Shown one piece after another: positions 21,651 to 35,300 of a stretch of DNA of 64,000 bases. The notes below the pieces were generated by a model. The model saw only the letters and a program-made list of their open reading frames with translations, had not been told where the DNA came from and searched no databases. The position numbers and the translations under genes are program-made. Origin of the DNA: Astropecten irregularis (taxonomy: Eukaryota; Echinodermata; Asteroidea; Paxillosida; Astropectinidae). The DNA is taken from NCBI GenBank assembly GCA_963971285.1, contig OZ020251.1, forward strand, positions 496,001-560,000. The letters are read 5' to 3'. How positions within the stretch are numbered: the first letter of the stretch is position 1; every line of letters begins with the position of its first letter.

Positions 21651-22237
21651 TGACGTTGTTGTCGTATATAGGGCTACAGGAAGATATATATATATGGAAA
21701 TCATCTGTTGAGAATTCCCCACCCCTAAAATGACTGTTATTCAGCGATCTGTGGCATAATGACTCACCCTGGTGTTCCTGATGTCGTGAAGAAGCATTCA
21801 GAAGAAATCCATCTCGAGAATTCTGCACGTGTAGATCAGGGAGTAGACTGGTGCCGTTCGCTCTATTGCACGTAAATGGAATGTAGACTGGACGGGGTAC
21901 TAGGGTAGAGTTACATTCTTATGTATTTCCTTATATTATTTCGCAAAGCACTGTGGGAGATTTGACTCAGAATCCAAGTTATTTTTGTATGTACTGAGAT
22001 TTGGGCCGAAAATTGCTCGTTTTGTTGAAATCCGAAATGGGAATTGAATTTTGTTTCTTCTGAATGCTTCTTCACGACATCAGGAACACCAGGGTGAGTC
22101 ATTATGCCACAGATCGCTGAATAACAGTCATTTTAGGGGTGGGGATTTCTCAACAGATGATTTCCATATATATCTGTCTGTAGCCCTATATACGACAACA
22201 ACGTCAGGAGTAATATTGATGCTACAGTTACTGCAGC
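21622..22237. repeat. Large palindrome, ~185-bp arms
   Basis: Left arm 21622-21807 and right arm 22054-22237 are inverted copies with small differences. Shared words are TGCAGTAACTGTAGC, GACGTTGTTGTCGTATATAG, GCGATCTGTGGCATAATGAC and GTCGTGAAGAAGCATTCAGA. The centre is about 246 bp. It is a foldback structure partly copied to 25 kb. Confidence 0.9.
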
Positions 22238-22740
22238 TAATGCCTTGCCTGCTAGGCCACCGAGCTAGCTGGGGTCTGGAGGGTGAATCAAATCCAATAT
22301 CGTGGCGGGTACTGCAGTAAAGCATGAATATTGATGATTTTGGTCGGGAAATAGATAATATGCAAATTAGGCTTGCCCTTCACCGACGTGGATAAGCATT
22401 GTATACTCAGTGCTTGTGAGAGCACGTGAGAAAAAATCACAGGCTTGCTCAGGTGGGATTTTTTTCTCACGTGCTCTCACAAACACTGAGTATACAGTGC
22501 TTACAGTCTACCTCCACCCAGTTCGATCAAATTGAGTCAGGACAATATTTCATCAATTTTTGAGTGACTTGGCGCGCCATAGCTACTCCAATGTCAACAA
22601 ACTTTGCCGCACAACCAAGGTACCGAAAACTGGTGACGCTTTGTTTACATGGGCCACATGGAGAATCGGTGTCGTTGTAAATGACGGACAATATTTCCAA
22701 AGAAAAGACTTCAACTTCGAGGATTTTTTACAGATTATAA
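21781..22740 (+). repeat. Duplicated block, copy 1
   Basis: 960 bp nearly identical to 25078-26037, with the same offset (3297) at both ends. It holds part of the palindrome and a long hairpin. Outside these bounds the two loci differ. Confidence 0.9.
22394..22502. repeat. Long hairpin, ~45-bp arms
   Basis: Arms 22394-22438 and 22457-22502 are inverted copies (GTATACTCAGTGCTTGTGAG with CTCACAAACACTGAGTATAC), with a loop of about 18 bp. Similar arm sequence also stands alone at about 21509-21556. A second copy of the whole hairpin lies at 25691-25799. Confidence 0.88.
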
Positions 22741-25004
22741 GGGCAATTCTCCATGGGAGAGGAAAAAATGTCAAAATTAAATCTGTACATATTGAAACTT
22801 TTTTGTACTTTTTCCAGACCACAATTAAATGGGGAATTCAGATCAAAAAACGAAATTTCAAAAAAATGTATATTTTTGGTAAAAACAGTGATTTTTGCAA
22901 TTTATGTTTAAAAACGTGCAGATTTGGTAAAAAAATTATTTTTTTCGTTTATTTACTTTCTGACTAACAGGGAAAAGGGTTGATTAATTTTTTCATGTTA
23001 CATGTTAGCAACATTACTGGGGGTCATAAAAATATATATATATATATTATATATATAGTGTAGGCCTCAATTTAAAAATGTCAATTTTAGCGCGTAATTC
23101 CGTTACCGAAAAAATGGCAAAAGTTACTTATTTCACAGACTTTCTGGATTTTTTTTCTTGAAATCATGGATGTTAGGAAGGGCCCTCCAATAAACATGAA
23201 TGAAAAATGAAAACTTAAAAAAAAGAATTTCTTGGCATTTTTCCAAGTGGTAACAGAATTACGAAACGGTAACGGAATTACGGTAACGGAATTACGCATG
23301 CACAAAGTGTATACATTTCCATATATATACAGTGTACATATCACACAGTTTAAGTTTACGTGGCCAGAGCATGAAGATGTTGAAAGTTATTGAGACAGCA
23401 ACCATCACATTGATCCAACCTGAACCCCAGATGGATCTAGACACATCTCTCAATCTACAACATCCAGTAACCATGGTAACTGAAGTTTTTTCCACAGCGT
23501 GTACAGTCTTGTTACATTTACCTTTTCAGAGATGCAAATCAGTATAGTTTGAATGTATTTGGCACGTTGAGCCAATTCAATTTTTCAGAGTAAAGTATGA
23601 TTTCTGGTGAAAAAACACATAAATACTACATATGACTCTTTGAAATGTTCTACATTGCACCATTTAGAGCATTTCCCATGTGTACAACTATTCCAAGTAC
23701 ACCTTTCTCTCTCAATTCAGCTGCATTTTCAAATAAATACCAATTTTGCTTCGAAAAATACTGTTACTCTGTCGTGTACATGTAGGCCTACTCTTTTTGT
23801 GAGCATACTGTAGGTTGCCATCTCTGCTTGCTGATCCATCTGAAATTTTTAGAATTCTATGCAATTTGATAAAATGCTGTTTTCTGAAAGAAGTATAAAT
23901 TAAGCAAATCCTTAACTAAGTTTGAAACGTACTACAGTACACCATACATTGTTTCCATTTGCATGGAATTATCAAATCTATCATACATTTTTTTAACATG
24001 GAACAAACCACAGAGTGAAAAAAGATATGACCAAGAACCAAGCAAATTTGAAACATATATATGCAGTTCATACATTTGACATATTTCCATTTAAGGCCAG
24101 GACCCATTAAAGGCAGTCTTACATGTTTTTATGACAGTTTTGTTTTCTGTTGAAAGATTACAACAGATCAATCCATTAAACCCATCCTTATATTAATGCT
24201 ACCAAAGTCAGCCAGGGTAAAATTCTCAAACTTCTATAGTGGTGATGAAAGCAATCCTGTGATTGGTCAATATGTAAAGAGTAGGGCTCAATGTATTAGT
24301 CCAACAATTCGGCAAAATTTAAAATCTGTAAACCAGCAATTGAACCGGCAATGCAGTCATCACCTGACTGCATTTGTCCTTGACCTTTGACCTAAAAAGC
24401 AACGCCTAGACATGTTTAGGCCTAAAATTACATTTTGATCTGCTAATTTTCACCTACATGTAGCCTACATGTACATGTACATGTAGCTTTCCCCTGTAAC
24501 ATTTTATAAACTTCTAAAATTTGTATTGTGATGAGTTTATGTTGAATTTAATGTTAGATATTGCGTTTACTGTAGAAACACTATGGCGTAATTCCGTTAC
24601 CGCCCAGCCGTAATTCCGTTACCGTGATTAAAATGCAAATTATGAAAAGAGTGATTATTTTTTCAACTTTGCTCTGCATTGTAGTTAACAACACCCCTGA
24701 ACTCTACAAATAACAGGTAGTGTCCAATTTTAAAATTTCAGAACTTCAGAGAGTTTTATCAGTTTATGCAAGAACTCAAATATGCTTGTCCTCGGTCCGT
24801 AATTCCGTTACCGATATTAAGCTCCGCCCCTTAAAGGGTAATTTTGTGGGAATTTTTTTTTTGTAGTGGTCAATCAATTATATTGGTCCTTGGCTCCCTT
24901 TCCATGTTTAGATTAGTTGTCTAGCATAGAACATATTTTCTTGGTAACGAATAATCCCCGACAAGGTGGCAAATGGGCGTAATTCCGTTACCGAAGAATC
25001 GCCC
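22741..25004. other. AT-rich region with repeated dyad motif, no gene
   Basis: No coding region recognised. It contains a TA dinucleotide run near 23031-23057 and seven exact copies of CGTAATTCCGTTACCG in both orientations. Confidence 0.5.
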
Positions 25005-25074
25005 ATAATCTGGAAGTGTCCATTTCAAAGTTAGTGGAGTGATTTTCTGAAATTTTATTTCGTTTCTGTTTTAT
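25005..25074 (+). repeat. 70-bp direct repeat, left of duplicated block
   Basis: Begins ATAATCTGGAAGTGTCC and ends GTTTCTGTTTTAT. Repeated at 26034-26103 with no difference I can see, directly bracketing copy 2 of the duplicated block. Confidence 0.9.
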
Positions 25075-25077
25075 TTC

Positions 25078-26037
25078 ATGTCGTGAAGAAGCATTCAGAA
25101 GAAATCCATCTCGAGAATTCTGCACGTGTAGATCAGGAAGTAGACTGGTGCCGTTCGCTCTATTGCACGTAAATGGAATGTAGACTGGACGGGGTACTAG
25201 GGTAGAGTTACATTCTTATGTATTTCCTTATATTATTTCGCAAAGCACTGTGGGAGATTTGACTCAGAATCCAAGTCATTTTTGTATGTACTGAGATTTG
25301 GGCCGAAAATTGCTCGTTTTGTTGAAATCCGAAATGGGAATTGAATTTTGTTTCTTCTGAATGCTTCTTCACGACATCAGGAACACCAGGGTGAGTCATT
25401 ATGCCACAGATCGCTGAATAACAGTCATTTTAGGGGTGGGGATTTCTCAACAGATGATTTCCATATATATCTGTCTGTAGCCCTATATACGACAACAACG
25501 TCAGGAGTAATATTGATGCTACAGTTACTGCAGCTAATGCCTTGCCTGCTAGGCCACCGAGCTAGCTGGGGTCTGGAGGGTGAATCGAATCCAATATCGT
25601 GGCGGGTACTGCAGTAAAGCATGAATATTGATGATTTTGGTCGGGAAATAGATAATATGCAAATTAGGCTTGCCCTTCACCGACGTGGATAAGCATTGTA
25701 TACTCAGTGCTTGTGAGAGCACGTGAGAAAAAATCACAGGCTTGCTCAGGTGGGATTTTTTTCTCACGTGCTCTCACAAACACTGAGTATACAGTGCTTA
25801 CAGTCTACCTCCACCCAGTTCGATCAAATTGAGTCAGGACAATATTTCATCAATTTTTGAGTGACTTGGCGCGCCATAGCTACTCCAATGTCAACAAACT
25901 TTGCCGCACAACCAAGGTACCGAAAACTGGTGACGCTTTGTTTACATGGGCCACATGGAGAATCGGTGTCGTTGTAAATGACGGACAATATTTCCAAAGA
26001 AAAGACTTCAACTTCGATGATTTTTTACAGATTATAA
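25078..26037 (+). repeat. Duplicated block, copy 2
   Basis: Second copy of 21781-22740 with only scattered base changes and no net indel. It is bracketed by the 70-bp direct repeats, as if inserted with a very long target duplication or created by a repair event. Recent, by its high identity. Confidence 0.9.
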
Positions 26038-26103
26038 TCTGGAAGTGTCCATTTCAAAGTTAGTGGAGTGATTTTCTGAAATTTTATTTCGTTTCTGTTT
26101 TAT
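26034..26103 (+). repeat. 70-bp direct repeat, right of duplicated block
   Basis: Partner of 25005-25074. The first four bases overlap the end of the duplicated block. Confidence 0.9.
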
Positions 26104-29024
26104 GGAAGTTTTCCCGTTATCCCATCGGAAACCGATAACTGCAGGCTACTGTATCACTAATCAAAATATCGTAACTGGTCAACACAAAATCATGTGAGTT
26201 TGTCATCCTAGGCTATGTCGACCGATAGGATAGGGACAGCTTACCAACAAACAGCAAACAGTGGGCTACCGGGTTTAAACATACTTCGAAGAAGCTTTGG
26301 ATTCCTCCTGGCTATCCAATAAAAGCCCAGAACAACGTCAGAGAGCAAGAAAAGCTGAACAATCATCACATCGATCGGCAGGAAAACTGAGTAATCTTGC
26401 CAAACATTCCGCCCGGCGATTTCCGTGACAGCTCTGGTAATTCTTGATGAAGGGCGACCTCTGTTGTCCAGAAAAAAATTGTATTTTGGGGAATCCCCTG
26501 AAAAGGTTACTAAGCTAGATCCAGAGTTTTTCGGAACTAGATATACATGTATAGGTGCTATGTGTTGCGTCTGGCCAGATGAAAGGGGCTACCTGTACAT
26601 TTCATAGATGTTGTGGCGCATCCGGGAAGGGTGGGGGGGGGGGGTGTTGGAAGCATGATGGGTATAGGCATGTGCAAATCCTATTATGCGTGGATATCTC
26701 AACAGTAATGAAAATTCTAAATAACTTCATAGGGCCCTTGGGTTTTTTGTACGTGTTGGAATTGTGCTTAAAACAAACGTTTACATGGTGTTCCTGAGGT
26801 GAAGGATATGCAGGATGGTAAGAATGTGGACAAGACATCCCTCCCCGCCAGAGACCAATAAAAGACAATGACACCATGGACCGTGTGTTGAGTGGCCTGA
26901 CATAAGAGTAACGTTTATATTTGGGAAAAGTCTGTTGACCTCCGAAGTATTATACAGTATTTAAGATAATTATTATTTTTGTTATCAATGAGGGTCCAAA
27001 CGTGAAGCATTTGTGGAGGAGTACATGTATGATCCAGCAGGAAGTATACTCCCCTCGCAATGGCGATTGCTTCATTGACATTTAATTATGTATGTCCTCA
27101 CTCACAAGTGAAGCAAGTATGGGAGCAAGGGAACAACCTCTCGAGAGGAGTATAGGGGAAGTGTCGTGGCAGTATTGGTATGCCCTTATAGGTACACTCC
27201 CCTGAAGAGTGTACCTATAAGGGCAATGTGAACATCAGAATTCTGCACCAGATGCATGCGTATTTACTGTACGTTGTAAATTAATGACCCGAAATTTCCC
27301 GATATTTGAGTATCTTTGGCTTTATAAATCAACGTTTTCTCTAAGCATGACACAGGCTGCTAAATTTGGTACGAGATGAACACGTAGGGTAAAATAGCCA
27401 TGATTCGGACACCTAAGCAATTTTGGATTATTTTGACCTTCTTAATGTTTGTTTCTCTCAACTATTTTCACTTATGAACAACAAAGTGAAGTTATTATAT
27501 CCAGGTTGATATTTTATGAAAGTTTTTTGTGTCCTTGAAATGAAATTGACTTGAAAAATAACCTTAATTTTAGCCATGATTCGGACACCCTGTCCATGAT
27601 TCGGACACACATGAACAAATGCTGAAAAAACATGCCTTGCAAAATAAAATAATATCTCATCAATGCAGTGGGCAAATTCTTAAGTTGCCACCATTTATTT
27701 TCCCAAAAAAGTGTCATTTGACTGCTCAGAACTCAAAAAAGAAAATTGGTGCATGGACACATCCAGGACTTATTTTCAGAGTTTTTGAAGGCAATGCCCT
27801 GATAAAAACGGGCCATTTCGGCCATATCGTGAAATTGGACTCCATTCCGTCCGTGTGCTCCCGTGCGCACGACTCTAATGTGTACAAAAGTCAATGGCGT
27901 AGATATTAGACTCCAGCCATTGACGAAATGAACGGCAGTCAATGGAGTGGAGTGTAAATTCGGGAGATGCCGGCATTTCTTCTAAAATGGAACATACACA
28001 AGCCACAAAATTATTTTGGCATATTTTTTAGCGACTCTGGGGGCCTGGGTAGCATAAATCAATGGAGTGTCAGAAATCATATGGCACATATACCTTGGCT
28101 TCTGGACAAGGAAATTTATGCAAGTTCAAATTGGCAACGCAGCTCTTCATAATTTGGACCTTGATGGTATATTGATGAACAGAATATACCAGTTTCATAT
28201 AAAAAAAATCCTGTTAAATGTAATTAATTTTCTGTGTTTTTAAATAATGCATTTTCTCACAACCCTATTTTTAACAGGGCTCTTAAGTTAAGGATCACAC
28301 TTTTTTTTAACTTGAGGCTGCACCCCAATTTCCTATCAGAAAATGTGACATTTTATAATAGGAATTGGATCATGTAAAGTATGTGGCACCGTTGTTTAGT
28401 CTAATAGGCCCTAGTGCACCTATCGGAAAGAATTCCACTGATGACCATAATTTGTGCACAACTCTATAGAACCAACCGAGGGCGTTTTGAGCAAACTGGC
28501 TTTGTACAGTTTGTAGGTAAAATAACCCTGTAAAACTCACTTTTCAGATATTCTACGCAAGTTTTCCACACCTGAAATTGAGGTTTATCATAATTTGTAT
28601 ACAATAAGTTAACTCTTGGAGGATATAATCCTTTTTCCGTAATGGTGATCAGTGGAATTCTTTCCCATTTGCATTTGCACATTTCCGAGCATCCGAATGC
28701 TTCCGAAAACGTTGCTTCCGAAGACCTGTCGAAGATGACGTTCGTTGTGACGTCACAGGTCATTTAAATAAAGTAATAAAATCCACTTTTTGGCTCAGGT
28801 ATATACTGTTTCGTATGTTTTTCAGCGTTTCCAACCCTCTTGAAACCATTCTAAGGCGTTCCATGCGATACAATGTCAAAATGTTGACTACAACATACAT
28901 ATCTGGGGCATTTTTGGTCATTACCGGATTTTTTTCTACGAAAGTAATTAAGAGTGTTCCGATAAAGCCCTAGTCGTGTGCAGCGCCACCTACCGGTGGT
29001 TCCGGGAACATTGCGTCAAGACTA
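26104..29024. other. Unassigned sequence between repeats
   Basis: No gene recognised on either strand. It contains a G-run near 26629-26645, a perfect hairpin at 27181-27225 and three copies of CCATGATTCGGACAC. Open frames are under 100 codons and match nothing I know. Confidence 0.45.
27181..27225. repeat. Perfect 19-bp hairpin
   Basis: Arms TGCCCTTATAGGTACACTC (27181-27199) and its exact complement (27207-27225), loop CCCTGAA. No T-run follows and no gene end is near, so a role as terminator or RNA is not supported. It may be a foldback remnant. Confidence 0.9.
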
Positions 29025-29308
29025 TACGCCGTGCTACTGCCGTGCCGAACTTAAATCAAATGAGTGTAGCATAGCGCTGCAGTAGCGCGGCAGTAATTGC
29101 GCTAAACACCGAACTTAATTGTAAATGTCGCGCCACTGCCGTTCCGGATACCGATAGCGCGGTAGACCCTGTCGAGCCAAAGAGCTTGCCGCGCCGAACT
29201 CAATATTTACCTAGCCAAAATCACGTCGATAAAAACGCCGTGCTATTGCCGTGCCAAAACTTCAAAATGTAAACTTATTTAAGTTCGGCACGGCAGTAGC
29301 ACGGCGTA
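29025..29308. mobile_element. MITE with perfect 32-bp inverted ends
   Basis: Left end TACGCCGTGCTACTGCCGTG continuing to AACTTAAAT at 29056; the right end 29277-29308 is its exact complement. Further GCCGTGC-type copies lie inside. TA stands at both outer ends, compatible with a TA target. 284 bp, GC-richer than its surroundings, non-coding. Confidence 0.85.
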
Positions 29309-32300
29309 TGGCCGTAGGCCTAAGGTACGGTAGGTAAGCACTAAGCAGGCAGGCTTACTTTGAGAAAGAAAAGTGAACGGAGCTGTTCCGACTCAATTTG
29401 ATCAGCTATTAAGCTCTGATGACGTCATGGAGAACATCGTGCTCAGAATGTATAGGCCTACCATTTTCTCTGCGCCCTACCATATTGAAAATACACACAG
29501 AACGGTATTGCATGATTTATAAATCGTTGGCTAAGCAGGGCGACTTGTTTCAAGTTTAAAGATACATGATCTCTGATGTAGACTGAAAATAAAAAGTCAC
29601 GGGCAATTGGAATTTTCCTCAGTTAGCCTTAGAAAAGAGCAGGCAGATTGCAAAGATCGTGTTCAAAATAATAGGATTTGACTGCGCGCTGCCATTATTA
29701 AAAAATACACATACAGTGTAGAACGTAATAAACATGATACATAAATCATTACAGATTTCGCTACGCAGGGCGACTTCAGGTTCAACAACTCAGATCTATA
29801 ATTTAGACTGAAAATAAAAATACACGTTCAATTTTGTTTTTCCTGAGTTTGCCCCAGAAATGAGCAGGCAGATTTCAAAGATTGTGTTTAAAATATTATA
29901 GGATTTGACAGCGCGCTGCCAATACACATACAGTGTAGAACGTAATAACAGGATATTATAAATCATTGCAGATTTCGCTATGCAGGGCCACTTCGGGTTC
30001 AAAAATTCAGATATATGATCTTGACTGAAAATAAAAAGACACGTGAAATTTTGTTTTTCCTGAATTTGCCCCAGAAATGAGCAGGCAGATTTCAAAGATC
30101 GTGTTCAAAATAAAGAATTAGACTGCGTGCTGTCATATATAATACACATACAGAGTAGAACGTCATAACATGATATATAAATCATTGCAGATTTCGCTAT
30201 GCAGGGCGACTTCAGATTCAAAAATTCAGATTATATGATCTACACTGAAAATAAAAATACACGTGTAATTTTGTTTTTCTTGAATTTGCCTCAGAAATGA
30301 GCAGGCAGATTTCAAAGATCGTGTTCAAAATAAAGAATTAGACTGCGCATGCGTGCTGCCATATATAATACACATACAGTGTAACCCGGTATTACATGAT
30401 ATGTAAAACATTACAGATTTCGCTATGCAGGCCGTCTTCAGGCTCAAAAATTCAGATATATGATCTAGACTGAAAATAAAAAGACACGTGAAATTTTGTT
30501 TTCCCTGAGTTTGACCCAGAAATGAGCAGGCAGATTTCAAAGATCGTGTTCAAAATATAGGATTGGAAAGCGCGCTGTCATATATAATACACATAAAGTG
30601 TTGAGCGTCATAACATGATATATAAATCATTGCAGATTTCGCTATGCAGGGCCACTTCGGGTTCAAAAATTCAGATATATGATCTTGACTGAAAATAAAA
30701 AGACACGTGAAATTTTGTTTTTCCTGAATTTGCCCCAGAAATGAGCAGGAAGATTTCAAAGATCGTGTTCAAAATAAAGAATTAGACTGCGTGCTGTCAT
30801 ATATAATACACATACAGAGTAGAACGTCATAACATGATATATAAATCATTGCAGATTTCGCTATGCAGGGCGACTTCAGATTTAAATTTTCAGATATATG
30901 ATCTACACTGAAAATAAAAATACACGTGAAATTTTGTTTTTCCTGAATTTGCCCCAGAAATGAGCAGGCAGATTTCAAAGATCGTGTTCAAAATAAAGAA
31001 TTAGACTGCGCATGCGTGCTGCCATATATAATACACATACAGTGTAACCCGGTATTACATGATATGTAAAACATTACAGATTTCGCTATGCAGGCCGTCT
31101 TCAGGCTCAAACATTCAGATATATGATCTAGACTGAAAATAAAAAGACACGTGAAATTTTGTTTTCCCTGAGTTTGACCCAGAAATGAGCAGGCAGATTT
31201 CAAAGATCGTGTTCAAAATATAGGATTGGAAAGCGCGCTGTCATATATAATACACATAAAGTGTTGAGCGTCATAACATGATATATAAATCATTGCAGAT
31301 TTCGCTATGCAGGGCCACTTCGGGTTCAAAAATTCAGATATATGATCTTGACTGAAAATAAAAAGACACGTGAAATTTTGTTTTTCCTGAATTTGCCCCA
31401 GAAATGAGCAGGCAGATTTCAAAGATCGTGTTCAAAATAAAGAATTAGACTGCGTGCTGTCATATATAATACACATACAGAGTAGAACGTCATAACATGA
31501 TATATAAATCACTGCAGATTTCGCTATGCAGGGCGACTTCAGATTCAAAAATTCAGATTATATGATCTACACTGAAAATAAAAATACACGTGTAATTTTG
31601 TTTTTCTTGAATTTGCCTCAGAAATGAGCAGGCAGATTTCAAAGATCGTGTTCAAAATAAAGAATTAGACTTCGCATGCGTGCTGCCATATATAATACAC
31701 ATACAGTGTAACCCGGTATTACATGATATGTAAAACATTACAGATTTCGCTATGCAGGCCGTCTTCAGGCTCAAAAATTCAGATATATGATCTAGACTGA
31801 AAATAAAAAGACACGTGAAATTTTGTTTTCCCTGAGTTTGACCCAGAAATGAGCAGGCAGATTTCAAAGATCGTGTTCAAAATATAGGATTGGAAAGCGC
31901 GCTGTCATATATAATACACATAAAGTGTTGAACGTCATAACATGATTTATAAATCATTGCAGATTTCGCTATGCAGGGCCACTTCGGGTTCAAAAATTCA
32001 GATATATGATCTTGACTGAAAATAAAAAGACACGTGAAATTTTGTTTTTCCTGAATTTGCCCCAGAAATGAGCAGGCAGATTTCAAAGATCGTGTTCAAA
32101 ATAAAGAATTAGACTGCGCATGCGTGCTGCCATATATAATACACATACAGTGTAACCCGGTATTACATGATATGTAAAACATTACAGATTTCGCTATGCA
32201 GGCCGTCTTCAGGCTCAAAAATTCAGATATATGATCTAGACTGAAAATAAAAAGACACGTGAAATTTTGTTTTCCCTGAGTTTGACCCAGAAATAAGCAG

Positions 32301-35300
32301 GCAGATTTCAAAGATCGTGTTCAAAATATAGGATTGGAAAGCGCGCTGTCATATATATTACACATAAAGTGTTGAGCGTCATAACATGATATATAAATCA
32401 TTGCAGATTTCGCTATGCAGGGCCACTTCGGGTTCAAAAATTCAGATATATGATCTTGACTGAAAATAAAAAGACACGTGAAATTTTGTTTTTCCTGAAT
32501 TTGCCCCAGAAATGAGCAGGCAGATTTCAAAGATCGTGTTCAGAATATAGGATTGGAAAGCGCGCTGTCATATATAATACACATAAAGTGTTGAACGTCA
32601 TAACATGATTTATAAATCATTGCAGATTTCGCTATGCAGGGCCACTTCGGGTTCAAAAATTCAGATATATGATCTTGACTGAAAATAAAAAGACACGTGA
32701 AATTTTGTTTTTCCTGAATTTGCCCCAGAAATGAGCAGGCAGATTTCAAAGATCGTGTTCAAAATAAAGAATTAGACTGCGTGCTGCCATATATAATACA
32801 CATACAGAGTAGAACGTCATAACATGATATATAAATCATTGCAGATTTCGCTATGCAGGGCGACTTCAGATTCAAAAATTCAGATTATATGATCTACACT
32901 GAAAATAAAAAGACACGTGAAATTTTGTTTTTCTTGAATTTGCCTCAGAAATGAGCAGGCAGATTTCAAAGATCGTGTTCAAAATAAAGAATTAGACTGC
33001 GCATGCGTGCTGCCATATATAATACACATACAGTGTAACCCGGTATTACATGATATGTAAAACATTACAGATTTCGCTATGCAGGCCGTCTTCAGGCTCA
33101 AAAATTCAGATATATGATCTAGACTGAAAATAAAAAGACACGTGAAATTTTGTTTTCCCTGAGTTTGACCCAGAAATGAGCAGGCAGATTTCAAAGATCG
33201 TGTTCAAAATATAGGATTGGAAAGCGCGCTGTCATATATAATACACATAAAGTGTTGAACGTCATAACATGATTTATAAATCATTGCAGATTTCGCTATG
33301 CAGGGCGACTTCAGATTCAAAAATTCAGATATATGATCTACACTGAAAATAAAAATACACGTGTAATTTAGTTTTTCCTGAATTTGCCCCAGAAATGAGC
33401 AGGAAGATTTCAAAGATCGTGTTCAAAATAAAGAATTAGACTGCGTGCTGCCATATATAATACACATACAGTGTAACCCGGTATTACATGATATGTAAAA
33501 CATTACAGATTTCGCTATGCAGGCCGTCTTCAGGCTCAAAAATTCAGATATATGATCTAGACTGAAAATAAAAAGACACGTGAAATTTTGTTTTCCCTGA
33601 GTTTGACCCAGAAATGAGCAGGCAGATTTCAAAGATCGTGTTCAAAATATAGGATTGGAAAGCGCGCTGTCATATATAATACACATAAAGTGTTGAACGT
33701 CATAACATGATTTATAAATCATTGCAAATTTCGCTACGCAGGGCCACATCTGGTTCAAAAAATTAGATATATGATCTTGACTGAAAATAAAAAGACACGT
33801 GAAATTATGTTTTTCCTGAATTTGCCCCAGAAATTAGCAGGCAGATTTCAAAGATCGTGTTCAAAATAAAGAATTAGACTGCGCATGCGTGCTGCCATAT
33901 ATAATACACATACAGTGTAACCCGGTATTACACGATATGTAAAACATTACAGATTTCGCTATGCAGGCCGTCTTCAGGCTCAAAAACTCAGATATATGAT
34001 CTAGACTGAAAATAAAAAGACACGTGAAATTTTGTTTTCCCTGAGTTTGACCCAGAAATGAGCAGGCAGATTTCAAAGATCGTGATCAAAATATAGGATT
34101 GGAAAGCGCGCTGTCATTTATAATACACATAAAGTGTTGAACGTCATAACATGATTTATAAATCATTGCAGATTTCGCTATGCAGGGCGACTTCGGGTTC
34201 AAAAATTCAGATATATGATCTTGACTGAAAATAAAAAGACACGTGAAATTTTGTTTTTCCTGAATTTGCACCAGAAATGAGCAGGCAGATTTCAAAGATC
34301 GTGTTCAAAAGTAAAGAATTAGACTGCGCATGCGTGCTGCCATATATAATACACATACAGTGAAACCCCGTATTACATGATATGTAAAACATTACAGATT
34401 TCGCTATGCAGGCCGTCTTCAGGCTCAAAAATTCAGATATATGATCTAGACTGAAAATAAAAAGACACGTGAAATTTTGTTTTCCCTGAGTTTGACCCAG
34501 AAATGAGCAGGCAGATTTCAAAGATCGTGTTCAAAATATAGGATTGGAAAGCGCGCTGTCATATATAATACACATAAAGTGTTGAACGTCATAACAAGAT
34601 TTATAAATCATTGCAGATTTCGCTACGCAGGGCCACTTCTGGTTCAAAAAATTAGATATATGATCTTGACTGAAAATAAAAATACACGTGAAATTTTGTT
34701 TTTCCTGAATTTGCCCCAGAAATGAGCAGGCAGATTTAAAAGATCGTGTTCAAAATAAAGAATTAGACTGCGTGCTGTCAAATATAATACACATACAGAG
34801 TAGATCGTCATAACATGATATATAAATCATTGCAGATTTCGATATGCAGGGCGACTTCAGATTCAAAAATTCAGATATATGATCCACACTGAAAATAAAA
34901 ATACACGTGTAATTTTGTTTTTCCTGAATTTGCCCCAGAAATGAGCAGGCAGATTTCAAAGATCGTGTTCAAAATAAAGAATTAGACTGCGCATGCGTGC
35001 TGCCATATATAATACACATACAGTGTAACCCCGTATTACATGATATGTAAAACATTACAGATTTCGCTATGCAGGCCGTCTTCAGGCTCAAAAATTCAGA
35101 TATATGATCTAGACTGAAAATAAAAAGACACGTGAAATTTTGTTTTCCCTGAGTTTGACCCAGAAATGAGCAGGCAGATTTCAAAGATCGTGTTCAAAAT
35201 AAAGAATTAGACTGCGTGCTGCCATATATAATACACATACAGTGTAACCCGGTATTACATGATATGTAAAACATTACAGATTTCGCTATGCAGGCCGTCT

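Noticed and set aside
21545-21733. Open frame with a VGFEPTT-type peptide
   Set aside because: This peptide is the usual false translation of a tRNA T-arm in dispersed repeats; the DNA is tRNA-like.
22560-22967. 135-codon plus-strand frame
   Set aside because: Starts at TTG, becomes Lys/Phe-rich low complexity, and its first part lies in the duplicated non-coding block. No family recognised.
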